A DNA stretch of 64,000 bases from Amycolatopsis nivea (GCF_004522235.1 NZ_SDLT01000036.1:31834-95833), one strand, 5' to 3'; positions 24,513-32,922 are shown, numbered from the stretch's first letter. Numbers and translations are program-made. The notes: generated from the sequence alone by a model not told the origin.

Positions 24513-24962
24513 GTGCCTTTGGACCAGTCGTTCACCGGGCGGGAGTACCCGTCGGACAGCAAGTACTTCGTGAGCCGGGAGAAGATCCGCGAGTTCGCCG
24601 ACGCGATCGACGACCCGAACCCGGTGTACCGGGACCCGGAGGCGGCCCGCGCGGCCGGCCACCCGGACGTGCTCGCGCCGCCCACCTTCCTCACCATCCT
24701 GAACCTGCCGAAGATCAACGGCATCGTGACCGACCCCGCGCTCGGACTCGACTACTCCCGGATGGTCCACGGCGACCAGGGCTTCCGCTACGAACGCCCG
24801 GTCCACGCGGGCGACGAGCTCGAAATCTCGGCCTCGATCGAGTCGATCATGGCGCGGGCGGGCAACGACTTCATCAACCTCCGCGCGGAAATCACCGACG
24901 CGGACGGCAAACTCGTGTGCACGACGCGGGCGCAGCTCGTGGTTCGGGGGGCGGAAGCGTGA
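24513..24962 (+). CDS. hadA: HadA-like MaoC N-terminal-type dehydratase subunit
   Basis: A 149-aa protein of the FAS1-type dehydratase group. It has 'SREKIREFADAIDDPNPVYRD' near residue 20, then LAPPTFLTILNL near 50 and YERPVHAGDELEISASIESI near 87. Like mycobacterial HadA it lacks the catalytic Asp/His of the partner subunit and would act as the substrate-binding half. The GTG start has no ribosome-binding site. It overlaps hadB (GTGA). In mycobacteria HadAB dehydrates beta-hydroxyacyl-ACP for mycolic acids; the role in a lineage thought to lack mycolates must differ. Confidence 0.85.
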   Translation: MPLDQSFTGREYPSDSKYFVSREKIREFADAIDDPNPVYRDPEAARAAGHPDVLAPPTFLTILNLPKINGIVTDPALGLDYSRMVHGDQGFRYERPVHAGDELEISASIESIMARAGNDFINLRAEITDADGKLVCTTRAQLVVRGAEA

Positions 24963-25357
24963 ACGTCGGCGACGAACTGCCTCCGCTGGAGGTCCGCATC
25001 ACCCGCGCGCAGCTGGTCCGCTACGCCGGGGCCTCGCTCGATTTCAACCCGATCCACTGGAACGAGAACTTCGCGACCAAGGTCGGCCTCCCGGACGTGA
25101 TCGCGCACGGCATGCTCACGATGGCCCTGTCCGGCCGCATCGTCACCGACTGGCTCGGCGACCCGGCCCGCCTCGTGGACTTCAGCACGCGCTTCACCCG
25201 CCCGGTCGTGGTGCCGGACAACGACGAGGGCGCACTGGTCGAGGTGACCGCCAAGGTCGGCGCCCTGACCGACGAGGGACTGGCCCGGATCGACCTGACG
25301 GTGAAGTTCGAGGGCAAGACCGTGCTGGGCAAACCGCAGGCTCTCGTCCGCCCCTGA
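24959..25357 (+). CDS. hadB: HadB-like MaoC dehydratase, catalytic subunit
   Basis: A 132-aa hot-dog-fold protein with the hydratase motif: YAGASLDFNPIHWNENFA near residues 22-39 carries the catalytic Asp and His, and LPDVIAHGMLTMAL follows. It should pair with the HadA-like subunit to form a (3R)-hydroxyacyl dehydratase. The GTG at 24959 overlaps the hadA stop. No HadC homologue follows, unlike in Mycobacterium tuberculosis. The gene ends before a long convergent gap containing repeats. Confidence 0.88.
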   Translation: MNVGDELPPLEVRITRAQLVRYAGASLDFNPIHWNENFATKVGLPDVIAHGMLTMALSGRIVTDWLGDPARLVDFSTRFTRPVVVPDNDEGALVEVTAKVGALTDEGLARIDLTVKFEGKTVLGKPQALVRP

Positions 25358-25428
25358 GCAACCCGGCTTTGCCCAGCGGTTCCTCCGTGGCCGGTCCTGC
25401 CGCCATAGGTCCGGCGCGCTGCTGCGGT

Positions 25429-25479
25429 CCGTGAAGGGCTCCTTGAGGGAACCAGATTCCCTCAAGGAGCCCTTCACGG
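25429..25479. repeat. 51-bp palindromic repeat, copy 2
   Basis: The same element as at 15715-15765: arms start CCGTGAAGGGCTCCT and pair almost perfectly over 25 bp around one base. It lies between hadB and the convergent SGNH hydrolase gene, again where a bidirectional terminator is expected. The rest of 25358-25612 is non-coding as far as I can tell. Confidence 0.8.
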
Positions 25480-25612
25480 CCTTTCGGGGAAGCGAAGCCA
25501 CGCGGCCAGCCTCGCCAGCCGGTGCTCCGCCGCGGCCCGGCGAGCGCTACCGGGAACCCGCCGCAAACCGCAGCTCTCGCTCGCCCCTGACGAGCCCGCA
25601 GCTCGGCCTGAT

Positions 25613-25725
25613 CGCCCCAATGTGGCGTTGGGTGCATCTGACGCATCGAAAGCCACATTGGGTGCGCGGCACGCACCGAACGCCACATTGGGTGCGCGGG
25701 ACGCACCGAATGCCACATTGGGGCG
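25613..25725. repeat. 30-bp tandem repeat array bounded by 14-bp inverted ends
   Basis: About three 30-bp units (GCCACATTGGGTGCGCGG then ACGCACCGAA; the first unit is diverged) stand head to tail, and each contains the small hairpin GGTGCG-N5-CGCACC. The array is bounded by CGCCCCAATGTGGC (25613-25626) and its exact complement GCCACATTGGGGCG (25712-25725), so the whole block can also fold as one large stem. It ends four bases before the stop of the SGNH gene. There are no unique spacers, so it is not CRISPR. Confidence 0.7.
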
Positions 25726-25728
25726 CTC

Positions 25729-26637
25729 TCAGTGCACCCCGAGCACCGACTCCACCACGTCAGCCATCCCCGCCTCGCCCCGTGCGTTCGGGTGCAGGGC
25801 TGCGGCCGAGGACGTCGGGATCACCCCTTCGACCCACTTGACGTCCGAATTCGCGCACACGTCGTGCCCCTTGCTCGGCGCGGCGGTGTCGGCGAACCCG
25901 GCGTCGTGCGACTTGGCCTGGTCGGACAGGGCGTCGTTGAGCTTGCCGAGCGCGTCCCGCAGGTACGCCACGTCGCCGGAACCCAGCGGCAGCACCGGCC
26001 AGCAGCCGTCGCCGTCCGGGAGGACCGTCGGGTAGCCGACGACCACCACTCGCGCCTTCGGGGCCTTCTTGTGGATCTGGTCGAGCGCGGTGCCGACCTT
26101 CTTCGCGGTCGCGCTGATCCGGTCGGCCAGTTCGTCCTTGCCGCCCGCGGTGAGCCGGTCCTTGCACGGCGAGGCGCTCTGGTGGGAGGTCACACAGGTC
26201 TGGGCCAGTGAGATGAATCCCACATCGTTGCCGCCGATGCCCAGGGTGACGAGCGTCGTGTCCGCGGTGACCGAGTCGAACTGCGGCGGGTTCGAACCGT
26301 TGCGGGTCGACTGGGTGTCGGTCAAGTCCTCGGTCGTCGCGCCGCTGCAGCTGACGTCCACGAACTTCGCCGGCTTCAGCTTCGCCGACACCAGGTGCGG
26401 ATAGTTGTTGTCCGACCGCGCGCATCCGGCCGGCGAGCCCGCCTGCTTCCCGGTCCGCGGCGCCGACGTGTACGAGTCGCCGAGCGCGACGTACCGGCCG
26501 CTGCCGCCGCCGGTGTCCGCGCCGGACGGCGGTGCGGTCGACGAGTCGTGCTTCGACTTGTAGTAGCCGACGGCCAGCAGCGCCCCCACGACCACGAGGA
26601 CGAGCAACCCGCATCCACCGCTTTTGTTTGCCCCCAC
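25729..26637 (-). CDS. Membrane-anchored SGNH/GDSL hydrolase
   Basis: A 302-aa protein with an N-terminal membrane anchor (LLVLVVVGALLAVGYY, about residues 11-26), a Ser/Pro-rich linker, and an SGNH domain: GDSYTSAP near residue 53 gives the catalytic Ser, VSCSGAT the Gly, LGIGGNDVGF the Asn, and LHPNARG near the C-terminus the His. The Asp of the usual DxxH is replaced by Ala, so it may use a Ser-His dyad. Cysteines suggest disulphides outside the cell. It is probably an extracellular lipase or esterase; the start is a GTG without a clear ribosome-binding site. Confidence 0.82.
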   Translation of the reverse strand: MGANKSGGCGLLVLVVVGALLAVGYYKSKHDSSTAPPSGADTGGGSGRYVALGDSYTSAPRTGKQAGSPAGCARSDNNYPHLVSAKLKPAKFVDVSCSGATTEDLTDTQSTRNGSNPPQFDSVTADTTLVTLGIGGNDVGFISLAQTCVTSHQSASPCKDRLTAGGKDELADRISATAKKVGTALDQIHKKAPKARVVVVGYPTVLPDGDGCWPVLPLGSGDVAYLRDALGKLNDALSDQAKSHDAGFADTAAPSKGHDVCANSDVKWVEGVIPTSSAAALHPNARGEAGMADVVESVLGVH

Positions 26638-26677
26638 CCGACCGTTTTACCGGTCCCGCTCCTCGCCGACGACCCGC

Positions 26678-27589
26678 TTACGGGTGATCACGCAAAGACA
26701 GGGCGTGCAGTTCGCCCGCCAGTTCCAGCGCGTGCGGGACGGTTTCGGCCACATAGTGCAGATCGACCAGTGCCTCGGTGATGCCGTCCGCTTCGGCGGC
26801 CTTCAGCTGAGCCGCGACGTCCTCGACGGACGCCGTCTTCGACCCCGGCGTCGGGTTGATCCGCAGCACCCGGCGCAGCGACTCCGGATCCCTTCCGGCC
26901 TTCTCCGCGGATTCGACGACCACGTCCCACTTCTGCCGCAGCATCGGGATCGGGAGCCCGGCGGGCAGCCAGCCGTCGGCGATCCGGCCGACGCGGCGCA
27001 GTGCCGCGTCCGACGCCCCGCCCAGCAGCACCGGCGGACCGGGCTGCTGCAGCGGACGCAGGCCGATCAGCGAGTCCGGGATGTCCCAGCGTTCGCTCTG
27101 GTGCCCGGCCGGATCCGCGGTCCAGAGCGTCCGCAGCACCTGGACCAGTTCGGCCAGCCGCGCGCCGCGGTGCTCCCACGGCACGCCGGCGGCGATGTAC
27201 TCGTCGCGCAGCCAGCTGAGCCCGAGGCCGACGTCGAGCCTGCCGCCGGACAGCAGGTCCAGCGAAGTCAGCGAACGCGCCAGCAGCACCGGGGAGTAGA
27301 GCGGGCCGTTGAGGGTGCTCGACCCCAGCCGCGCGGTCTCGGTCGAATTCGCCGCGATGGTGAGCGCCAGCAGCGGATCGACGAAGCGGACGAACTCCGG
27401 CGGGTACGGCTGTTCGGGTGTACCGGACGGGTAATAGGTCTTCGGGGCGACCGGGGTCAGGACCCGGTCGCCGACCCACAGCGAAGCGAAGCCCATCCGC
27501 TCGGCTTCGGTGGCGAAGCCGGCGATGGCGGAGGGATCGGCGAGCTTGCCGTACTGCGGCAAAGCGAGGCCAAGCCGGAATGAGGTCAC
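26678..27589 (-). CDS. Luciferase-like (LLM) F420-dependent oxidoreductase
   Basis: A 303-aa TIM-barrel protein with FRLGLALPQYG at the start, FASLWVGDRVL near residue 35, LSGGRLDVGLGLSWLRDEY near 110 and PPVLLGGAS near 190, as in actinobacterial F420-dependent reductases. The GTG at 27589 follows AAGGAG at 5 bases. It is not closely related to the tandem pair at 3959-5697. The substrate is unknown. It lies just upstream of the SGNH gene on the same strand with a 40-base gap. Confidence 0.82.
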   Translation of the reverse strand: MTSFRLGLALPQYGKLADPSAIAGFATEAERMGFASLWVGDRVLTPVAPKTYYPSGTPEQPYPPEFVRFVDPLLALTIAANSTETARLGSSTLNGPLYSPVLLARSLTSLDLLSGGRLDVGLGLSWLRDEYIAAGVPWEHRGARLAELVQVLRTLWTADPAGHQSERWDIPDSLIGLRPLQQPGPPVLLGGASDAALRRVGRIADGWLPAGLPIPMLRQKWDVVVESAEKAGRDPESLRRVLRINPTPGSKTASVEDVAAQLKAAEADGITEALVDLHYVAETVPHALELAGELHALSLRDHP

Positions 27590-28023
27590 CGCTGCTCCTT
27601 GATCAGAGTTTCGCTTGCGGGTCAACGAAGATCATCTTCCAGTGCGCCGGTCTTGGCTTCCTGACGGGGAATTTCGCGGGCGTGGAAGCGATTTCGGTTG
27701 CCGTGCCAGCGATCCGGAGCGGTCGCGAAGCCGGGCGGGACAACGCTCGTCAGCGGCTTTGCGATTAATCGGATAACGGGCACGCGCTCATATTCGCACG
27801 ATCAGGTGATCTTCGCCGAGGATTCCGGGGTGCTGTCCGAAGGGTCCGGAACGGCCGTCTCCGGGGTGCCGCGAGACCGTCGCGGCGCGGTCGAGGGGGC
27901 TGGGTTGCGAGGCTTCATACGGCTTGCCGTAGACTTCGGAACTCGGAACGCACTACGGTCATCCCCGCCGGATGGTGGGGACGATGGAATGCGTCCTCCG
28001 GAGCCAGGGTGACCGGGCTCCAC
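27590..28023. other. Intergenic region before tRNA-Trp with a possible promoter
   Basis: About 430 bases without a convincing gene. A possible promoter for the tRNA-Trp transcript is TTGCGA (27905-27910), 19 bases, TAGACT (27930-27935). The left part should hold the promoter of the oxidoreductase at 27589. Nothing else is recognised. Confidence 0.4.
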
Positions 28024-28096
<73 letters not shown>

Positions 28097-28128
28097 CGTA
28101 CGGGAACTGGTGGAGCGGAGGAGTGGTC

Positions 28129-28563
28129 GTGAGCGACAGCGACGCCAGCGGCGAGCACGAGCAGGACGATTCGGGCAAGCAGCCCGGAGTCGAATCCCGC
28201 CCGGTGTCCGCCGCGGCTCGGCGCGAACGCCGCGCTTCCGCTCGGCCGGCAGGCAAGTCCGAGGCACGGCCGGGCTCGACCCGTCCGTCCGGCAAGGCGG
28301 GCGACAAGGTCGCGAAGCCCGCCGACGCCAAGGGCGTGCCCACCCCCAAACGGGACCGGAAGGCCAAGAAGGCCTCGGTGTTCGCCCGGTTCACGCGGTT
28401 CATCCGCGAGGTCTGGGCCGAGCTCCGCAAGGTCATCTGGCCCAACCGCAAGCAGATGGTCACCTACACCGCGGTCGTGCTGGTGTTCGTGGTGTTCATG
28501 GTGGCCCTCGTGAGCGGCCTCGATCTCGGCTTCAAGGAGCTGGTCGGGCTGGTCTTCGGCTGA
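28129..28563 (+). CDS. secE: Preprotein translocase subunit SecE
   Basis: A 144-aa SecE. The essential C-terminal part has FARFTRFIREVWAELRKVIWP (about 84-104) and one transmembrane helix (about 112-135), as in single-span actinobacterial SecE. The first 80 residues are a charged, low-complexity extension. The GTG at 28129 is preferred over one at 28123 because GGAGGA then has the right spacing. It forms the SecYEG channel and is co-transcribed with nusG. Confidence 0.94.
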   Translation: MSDSDASGEHEQDDSGKQPGVESRPVSAAARRERRASARPAGKSEARPGSTRPSGKAGDKVAKPADAKGVPTPKRDRKAKKASVFARFTRFIREVWAELRKVIWPNRKQMVTYTAVVLVFVVFMVALVSGLDLGFKELVGLVFG

Positions 28564-28639
28564 CGCCCGCAACGGGCGCGCCACCGCGCTGGCCGGGCCC
28601 CGGTCCGGCCCGGCAAGCGATCAACTGAGAGGACGGAAC

Positions 28640-29461
28640 GTGACCTCCGACAACGGCACCGAAGCCGGTCGCGACCTGACCGAGCTTTCCGACGAGCAGG
28701 TGCAGACGGCACCCGGCGACGAGGAGTCCGCCGACGCCGTCGAGGTGCCCGTCGCCGAGGACGAGGTCGCCGCCGACGAGAGCGCTGAGGAAGCGGACGA
28801 CGCCGCCGAAGCCGACGTGACCGAGCCCGCCCCCGAGGCGGACGACCCGGTCGCCGCGCTGCGCGCCGAGCTCAAGGCCGCGCCGGGCGAGTGGTACGTC
28901 GTGCACTCGTACGCCGGTTACGAGAACAAGGTCAAGACCAACCTCGAGACGCGTACCCAGACCCTGGACGTCGAGGACTACATCTTCCAGATCGAGGTCC
29001 CGACCGAAGAGGTCACCGAGATCAAGAACGGCCAGCGCAAGCAGGTGCAGCGCAAGGTGCTGCCCGGCTACATCCTGGTCCGGATGGACCTCAACGACCA
29101 GTCGTGGAGCGCGGTCCGCAACACCCCGGGCGTCACCGGGTTCGTCGGAGCCACCTCGCGGCCGTCGCCGCTGACCGTGGACGAGGTGCTGAAGTTCCTC
29201 GCCCCGCAGGTCGAGAAGGAAGCCCCGGCCAAGGCTGCCAAGGGCGGCGAATCGGCCGCGGCCGCGCCGTCCGGTGCGCCCGCCGTCGAGGTCGACTTCG
29301 AGGTCGGCGAGTCGGTCACCGTCATGGACGGCCCGTTCGCCACGCTGCCCGCCACGATCTCCGAGGTCAACGTCGACGGGCAGAAGCTGAAGGTCCTGGT
29401 GTCGATCTTCGGCCGGGAGACCCCGGTCGAGCTCTCGTTCAGCCAGGTCTCCAAGATCTGA
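28640..29461 (+). CDS. nusG: Transcription termination/antitermination factor NusG
   Basis: A 273-aa NusG. An acidic low-complexity extension (about 1-80) is followed by the NGN domain (GEWYVVHSYAGYENKVKTNL near 84) and a C-terminal KOW domain (VGESVTVMDGPFATLPATI near 222). A linker with Ala/Pro separates them. It binds RNA polymerase and Rho or ribosomal protein S10. The long acidic N-terminus is common in high-GC actinobacteria. GTG start after GAGAGGACGG. Confidence 0.95.
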   Translation: MTSDNGTEAGRDLTELSDEQVQTAPGDEESADAVEVPVAEDEVAADESAEEADDAAEADVTEPAPEADDPVAALRAELKAAPGEWYVVHSYAGYENKVKTNLETRTQTLDVEDYIFQIEVPTEEVTEIKNGQRKQVQRKVLPGYILVRMDLNDQSWSAVRNTPGVTGFVGATSRPSPLTVDEVLKFLAPQVEKEAPAKAAKGGESAAAAPSGAPAVEVDFEVGESVTVMDGPFATLPATISEVNVDGQKLKVLVSIFGRETPVELSFSQVSKI

Positions 29462-29543
29462 CGGCCGGGCCATCCCGGTCGGCAGTCCCCGCGTACTGGC
29501 AGGTGTGCGGGGGACTCACGTCAGTTAAGAAGGACACAAGGTA

Positions 29544-29975
29544 ATGCCACCCAAGAAGAAGAAGCTTGCGGCGATCATCAAGCTGCAGATCAAGGCGGGT
29601 GCGGCCAACCCCGCGCCGCCGGTCGGCCCGGCGCTGGGTCAGCACGGCGTCAACATCATGGAGTTCTGCAAGGCCTACAACGCCGCGACCGAGTCGCAGC
29701 GCGGGGACGTCGTCCCGGTCGAGATCTCCGTGTACGAAGACCGGTCGTTCGACTTCAAGCTGAAGACGCCGCCGGCCGCCAAGCTGCTGCTCAAGGCCGC
29801 GGGCGTGGAGAAGGGCTCCGGCGAGCCGCACAAGACCAAGGTCGCCAAGGTCACCTGGGACCAGGTCCGCGAGATCGCGAAGACCAAGGAGACCGACCTC
29901 AACGCGCACGACATCGACCAGGCCGCGAAGATCATCGCCGGCACCGCCCGCTCGATGGGCATCACGGTCGAGTAA
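29544..29975 (+). CDS. rplK: 50S ribosomal protein L11
   Basis: A 143-aa L11, full family length, beginning PPKKKKLAAIIKLQIKAGAANPAPPVGPALGQ-like with the proline-rich N-terminal turn that contacts thiopeptides, and ending AGTARSMGITVE. It binds 23S rRNA at the GTPase centre and is needed for RelA activation. The ATG follows AAGGACACAAGGTA. It lies in the order nusG, rplK, rplA. Confidence 0.97.
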   Translation: MPPKKKKLAAIIKLQIKAGAANPAPPVGPALGQHGVNIMEFCKAYNAATESQRGDVVPVEISVYEDRSFDFKLKTPPAAKLLLKAAGVEKGSGEPHKTKVAKVTWDQVREIAKTKETDLNAHDIDQAAKIIAGTARSMGITVE

Positions 29976-30065
29976 TTGCTTCGGCCTCGCTGAAGCAAAA
30001 CCAGTGGGAGAGCCAGGTGCTGGCTCGTCACCACACTGATCCACTGACTTACTAAGGACAGAAGC

Positions 30066-30785
30066 ATGACCAAGCACAGCAAGGCCTACCGCCAGGCCGC
30101 GGAGCTGATCGACAAGGCGCGCCTGTACGCGCCGCTCGAGGCCGTGAAGCTGGCGAAGGAGACCTCCAAGACGAAGATGGACGCGACCGTCGAGGTCGCG
30201 ATGCGTCTCGGGGTCGACCCGCGCAAGGCCGACCAGATGGTCCGCGGCACCGTGAACCTGCCGCACGGCACCGGTAAGACCGCCCGCGTCATCGTTTTCG
30301 CCGTCGGCGACAAGGCCGCTGAGGCCGAAGCCGCCGGCGCGGACGCGGTCGGCACCGACGAACTGATCGAGCGCATCCAGGGTGGCTGGCTCGACTTCGA
30401 CGCCGCGATCGCGACGCCGGACCAGATGGCCAAGGTGGGCCGCATCGCCCGCATCCTCGGCCCGCGCGGCCTCATGCCGAACCCGAAGACCGGCACGGTG
30501 ACCCCCGCGGTCGAGAAGGCCGTGAAGGACATCAAGGGCGGCAAGATCAACTTCCGCGTCGACAAGCAGGCGAACCTGCACCTGGTGATCGGCAAGGCGT
30601 CGTTCGACACCGAGAAGCTGGTGGAGAACTACGCGGCCGCGCTGGACGAGATCCTGCGCGCCAAGCCGTCGTCGGCGAAGGGCCGCTACGTCAAGAAGAT
30701 CACCTTCACCACGACGATGGGCCCGGGCATCCCGGTCGACCCGGCGCGGACCCGCAACCTCCTCTCCGAGGAAGCCGCGGTCTGA
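30066..30785 (+). CDS. rplA: 50S ribosomal protein L1
   Basis: A 239-aa L1 with the conserved KTGTVTPAVEKAVKDIKGGK region near residue 140 and 'TTTMGPGIPVDPARTR' near the C-terminus. L1 binds 23S rRNA at the E-site stalk and usually represses its own operon by binding the mRNA. The ATG follows AAGGACAG. A strong terminator follows 16 bases after the stop. Confidence 0.97.
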   Translation: MTKHSKAYRQAAELIDKARLYAPLEAVKLAKETSKTKMDATVEVAMRLGVDPRKADQMVRGTVNLPHGTGKTARVIVFAVGDKAAEAEAAGADAVGTDELIERIQGGWLDFDAAIATPDQMAKVGRIARILGPRGLMPNPKTGTVTPAVEKAVKDIKGGKINFRVDKQANLHLVIGKASFDTEKLVENYAAALDEILRAKPSSAKGRYVKKITFTTTMGPGIPVDPARTRNLLSEEAAV

Positions 30786-30800
30786 GTCGCACATCACGCG

Positions 30801-30838
30801 AAAGGGTGGTCACGCTTCGTGCGTGACCACCCTTTTTT
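30801..30838 (+). terminator. Intrinsic terminator after rplA
   Basis: AAGGGTGGTCACGC (30802-30815) pairs perfectly over 14 bp with 30821-30834 around TTCGT, followed by a T tract. A classical Rho-independent terminator for the secE-nusG-rplKA transcript. Confidence 0.9.
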
Positions 30839-30854
30839 CGTGTCTCATGGACGT

Positions 30855-31664
30855 ATGCCAACGACGTTCCTCGCCCCCGACGGGCTCCAGCTGAGCTACA
30901 CGGTCTGGGAGGGCGACGGACGGCACCGGCGGCCCGTCGTGCTGCACCACGGTTTCGCCGCCGATTCCCAGGTGAACTGGGTCAACCCCGGAGTCGTGGA
31001 CGCACTGGTCAAGGCCGGGTTCACGGTGATCGCGCTGGACGCGCGCGGACACGGCGAGTCGGAGAAACCGCACGACCCGGCGGCCTACGGCGAGGACATC
31101 ATGGCCGCGGACCTGACCGCGCTGTTCGACGAACTCGGCCTGGACGAGGTGTGCCTGGCGGGCTATTCGATGGGCGCGATCGTCTCGCTGCTGGTGGCTA
31201 CGAGTGACCGGAGAGTCCGCTGCCTCGCGGTCGGCGGCGTCGGCGCGGGAATCGTGGACTTCGGCGGGGTGGACGCCCGGGTCATCAACCGCAGCCAGAT
31301 CGCGGACGGACTGCTGGCCGAGGACCGGTCGCAGGTGCCGCCGGCGGCCCGCCCGTTCCGCCGCCTGGCCCGCCGCGCGGGCGCGGACGTCGAAGCACTG
31401 GCCGCGGTCATGCACGCGACCCCGCACGGCCCGATGCGACTCACGAACCTGTCGGCGGCGACGCTGATCCTGGCCGGGGAGTCGGACGAACTGGCGACCC
31501 AGCCGGAACGCCTCGCCGCGGGAATCGCGGGCGCGCGGTTGGTGCGGGTGCCGGGGAACCACATGGAAGCGGTGGCGCACCCGGCTTTCGCGGCGTCGTT
31601 GGTGGACTTCTTCGCGTACTCGGACACGGGGGAGACCCGGTTGCCGATCAGCTCGCCTGCCTGA
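30855..31664 (+). CDS. Alpha/beta-fold hydrolase
   Basis: A 269-aa alpha/beta hydrolase. LHHGFAADS near residue 31 is the oxyanion region, DARGHGES near 62 the cap entry, GYSMGAIVS near 103 the nucleophile elbow with the catalytic Ser, LAGESDEL the acid loop and GNHMEAV the His. The ATG at 30855 begins 17 bases after the rplA terminator and has no ribosome-binding site, so it may be leaderless or depend on read-through. The substrate is unknown. Confidence 0.82.
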   Translation: MPTTFLAPDGLQLSYTVWEGDGRHRRPVVLHHGFAADSQVNWVNPGVVDALVKAGFTVIALDARGHGESEKPHDPAAYGEDIMAADLTALFDELGLDEVCLAGYSMGAIVSLLVATSDRRVRCLAVGGVGAGIVDFGGVDARVINRSQIADGLLAEDRSQVPPAARPFRRLARRAGADVEALAAVMHATPHGPMRLTNLSAATLILAGESDELATQPERLAAGIAGARLVRVPGNHMEAVAHPAFAASLVDFFAYSDTGETRLPISSPA

Positions 31665-31667
31665 CGG

Positions 31668-32603
31668 TCAGCCCGGGGTGGAGGTCGCCGTCGGCGGCGT
31701 GCACTTCTCGGGTCCGCGTTTATGCCCGACGATCAGCCACTGTCCTTTTTCGACCTGCTTGACGGTGAAGTCTCCGAGAGCCGGGCCGCCGGTGATCGCG
31801 AAGTCGCACGACTTGATCACCACGTCCTCGCCCGGCGGCCATCCGGAGCGCTTCGAGATCGACTCGGCGTAGGCGTCGACTGAACCGGGTGCCCGGTCAA
31901 GCCGGTCGTGCAGGCCCTGCACCGCGGCGGCGCAGTCCGTGAAACCGAGATCGGTCGCGAACTTCTGTTGCGTTGCCTGGTCGAAAAGGCCGCAAACGTG
32001 GTCGACCATGCTCTTCGGCCCGGGGCCGTGCTGAGCGATCCCGTCGTAGACGCGGCGCACTGATTCATAGGGCGAGGCCGTCGTGAGGATCTGGTTCGTG
32101 TGGTAGGTCCCGCCGCCCTCGGCGGCGATCTGGGCCGAGGTTTTGCCGTCGTCGCTGGGGAAGATCTGGTGGTATCCCCAGTTGACCAGGATCCCGAGGA
32201 TGACCAGGGCGATCACCCAGCCCAGGATCTTCCCGCCGAGCCGCTTCACCCAGCGCGGGACCGGGCGGCGGTTCTTCGGCGGTTCTTCGTACGCGGTCAG
32301 CGCGCCCGGATGGTTCGGCGGCGCAGGCGGCTGGCCACCGGCCAGCGGTTGCGGCTGGCGGTTTCCGGCCGGGACCAGACCCGCGTCGGGGGCCGGTTCG
32401 GTGCCCTGCTGGGACTGGGTGAACCGCAGGTACTCCTGGAACCGCTGGAATTCCTGGAACTGGCGCAGCTGTTCCGGATCCAGCTGGGGCTCCGCTGATG
32501 CGTTCGGCTGCGGGAGATTCGGCGCTGCCGGTTGGGGCAGGTTCGGCGTCGAGCCGGGAGAGGGGGTTTCTTCCGGCTTTCCGTGATCACGCTGTTCCGC
32601 CAC
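31668..32603 (-). CDS. Pro/Gln-rich single-span membrane protein, unknown function
   Basis: A 311-aa protein. Residues 1-110 are rich in Pro, Gln and Glu, including a repetitive QFQEFQRFQEYLRF helix near 48-61. One transmembrane helix follows (ILGWVIALVILGILVNWGY, about 126-144), then an outer domain of about 160 residues with cysteines (VCGLFDQ, TDCAAAV, KSCDF, EKCTPP) and the pattern of small extracellular DUF4878-like or transport-factor folds. It runs convergently to the alpha/beta hydrolase with three bases between stops. The GTG at 32603 starts it. No function is known. Confidence 0.72.
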   Translation of the reverse strand: MAEQRDHGKPEETPSPGSTPNLPQPAAPNLPQPNASAEPQLDPEQLRQFQEFQRFQEYLRFTQSQQGTEPAPDAGLVPAGNRQPQPLAGGQPPAPPNHPGALTAYEEPPKNRRPVPRWVKRLGGKILGWVIALVILGILVNWGYHQIFPSDDGKTSAQIAAEGGGTYHTNQILTTASPYESVRRVYDGIAQHGPGPKSMVDHVCGLFDQATQQKFATDLGFTDCAAAVQGLHDRLDRAPGSVDAYAESISKRSGWPPGEDVVIKSCDFAITGGPALGDFTVKQVEKGQWLIVGHKRGPEKCTPPTATSTPG

Positions 32604-32700
32604 GTCACCAATGATGCCCGCTCCGGCGCGATTTCCCGAGACTGCCCCGGTTCTCGCAGCTCAGCAAGGGGGTGCCCGCGAACGGCAAACAACCCTCCCG

Positions 32701-32706
32701 TATGCT
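32701..32706 (+). promoter_or_regulatory. Probable -10 box of the rplJ-rplL leader transcript
   Basis: TATGCT precedes the structured L10 leader. The matching -35 is weak. It would give a leader of about 210 bases. Confidence 0.4.
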
Positions 32707-32711
32707 GGTCA

Positions 32712-32800
32712 ACGGTTCTACCAAAGACCGCTGGTTCTCTCCGGATTCCCGGGGAGCGAAGGTTCGCCCGCAACGGCGACGGCCCGCGCAGGAGGAACGA
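32712..32800 (+). ncRNA. Ribosomal protein L10 leader
   Basis: The region begins with CTACCAAAGACCGCTGGTT and ends near CGCAGGAGGAACGAGG, the two conserved blocks of bacterial L10 leaders that form the binding site for the L10-(L12)4 complex. Free L10 represses translation of rplJ-rplL by binding here. Boundaries are approximate. Confidence 0.75.
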
Positions 32801-32831
32801 GGCTTTCACCCCAGTCTTCACGGCTGGGCAA

Positions 32832-32864
32832 CGCCCCGCGTCTGACTGCGCGTGGGCGTTTTTT
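32832..32864 (+). terminator. Terminator-like hairpin between the L10 leader and rplJ
   Basis: CGCCCCGCG pairs with CGCGTGGGCG (one bulge) around an 8-base loop and is followed by six Ts. It lies inside the leader transcript, 58 bases before rplJ, so it may be an attenuator linked to the L10 leader. Confidence 0.6.
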
Positions 32865-32922
32865 CGTTCGGGGGCGCCTCCGCCGAAGCCAGTGGTGACA
32901 CTAGCCAAGAGAGGAGGCGACC

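Noticed and set aside
25474..25716. A small protein made of APNVAFGA-like repeats
   Set aside because: The repetition is only the translation of the 30-bp DNA repeat; it has no start signal and spans non-coding DNA.
25613..25725. A CRISPR array
   Set aside because: The repeats are directly adjacent without unique spacers, and no cas genes are present.
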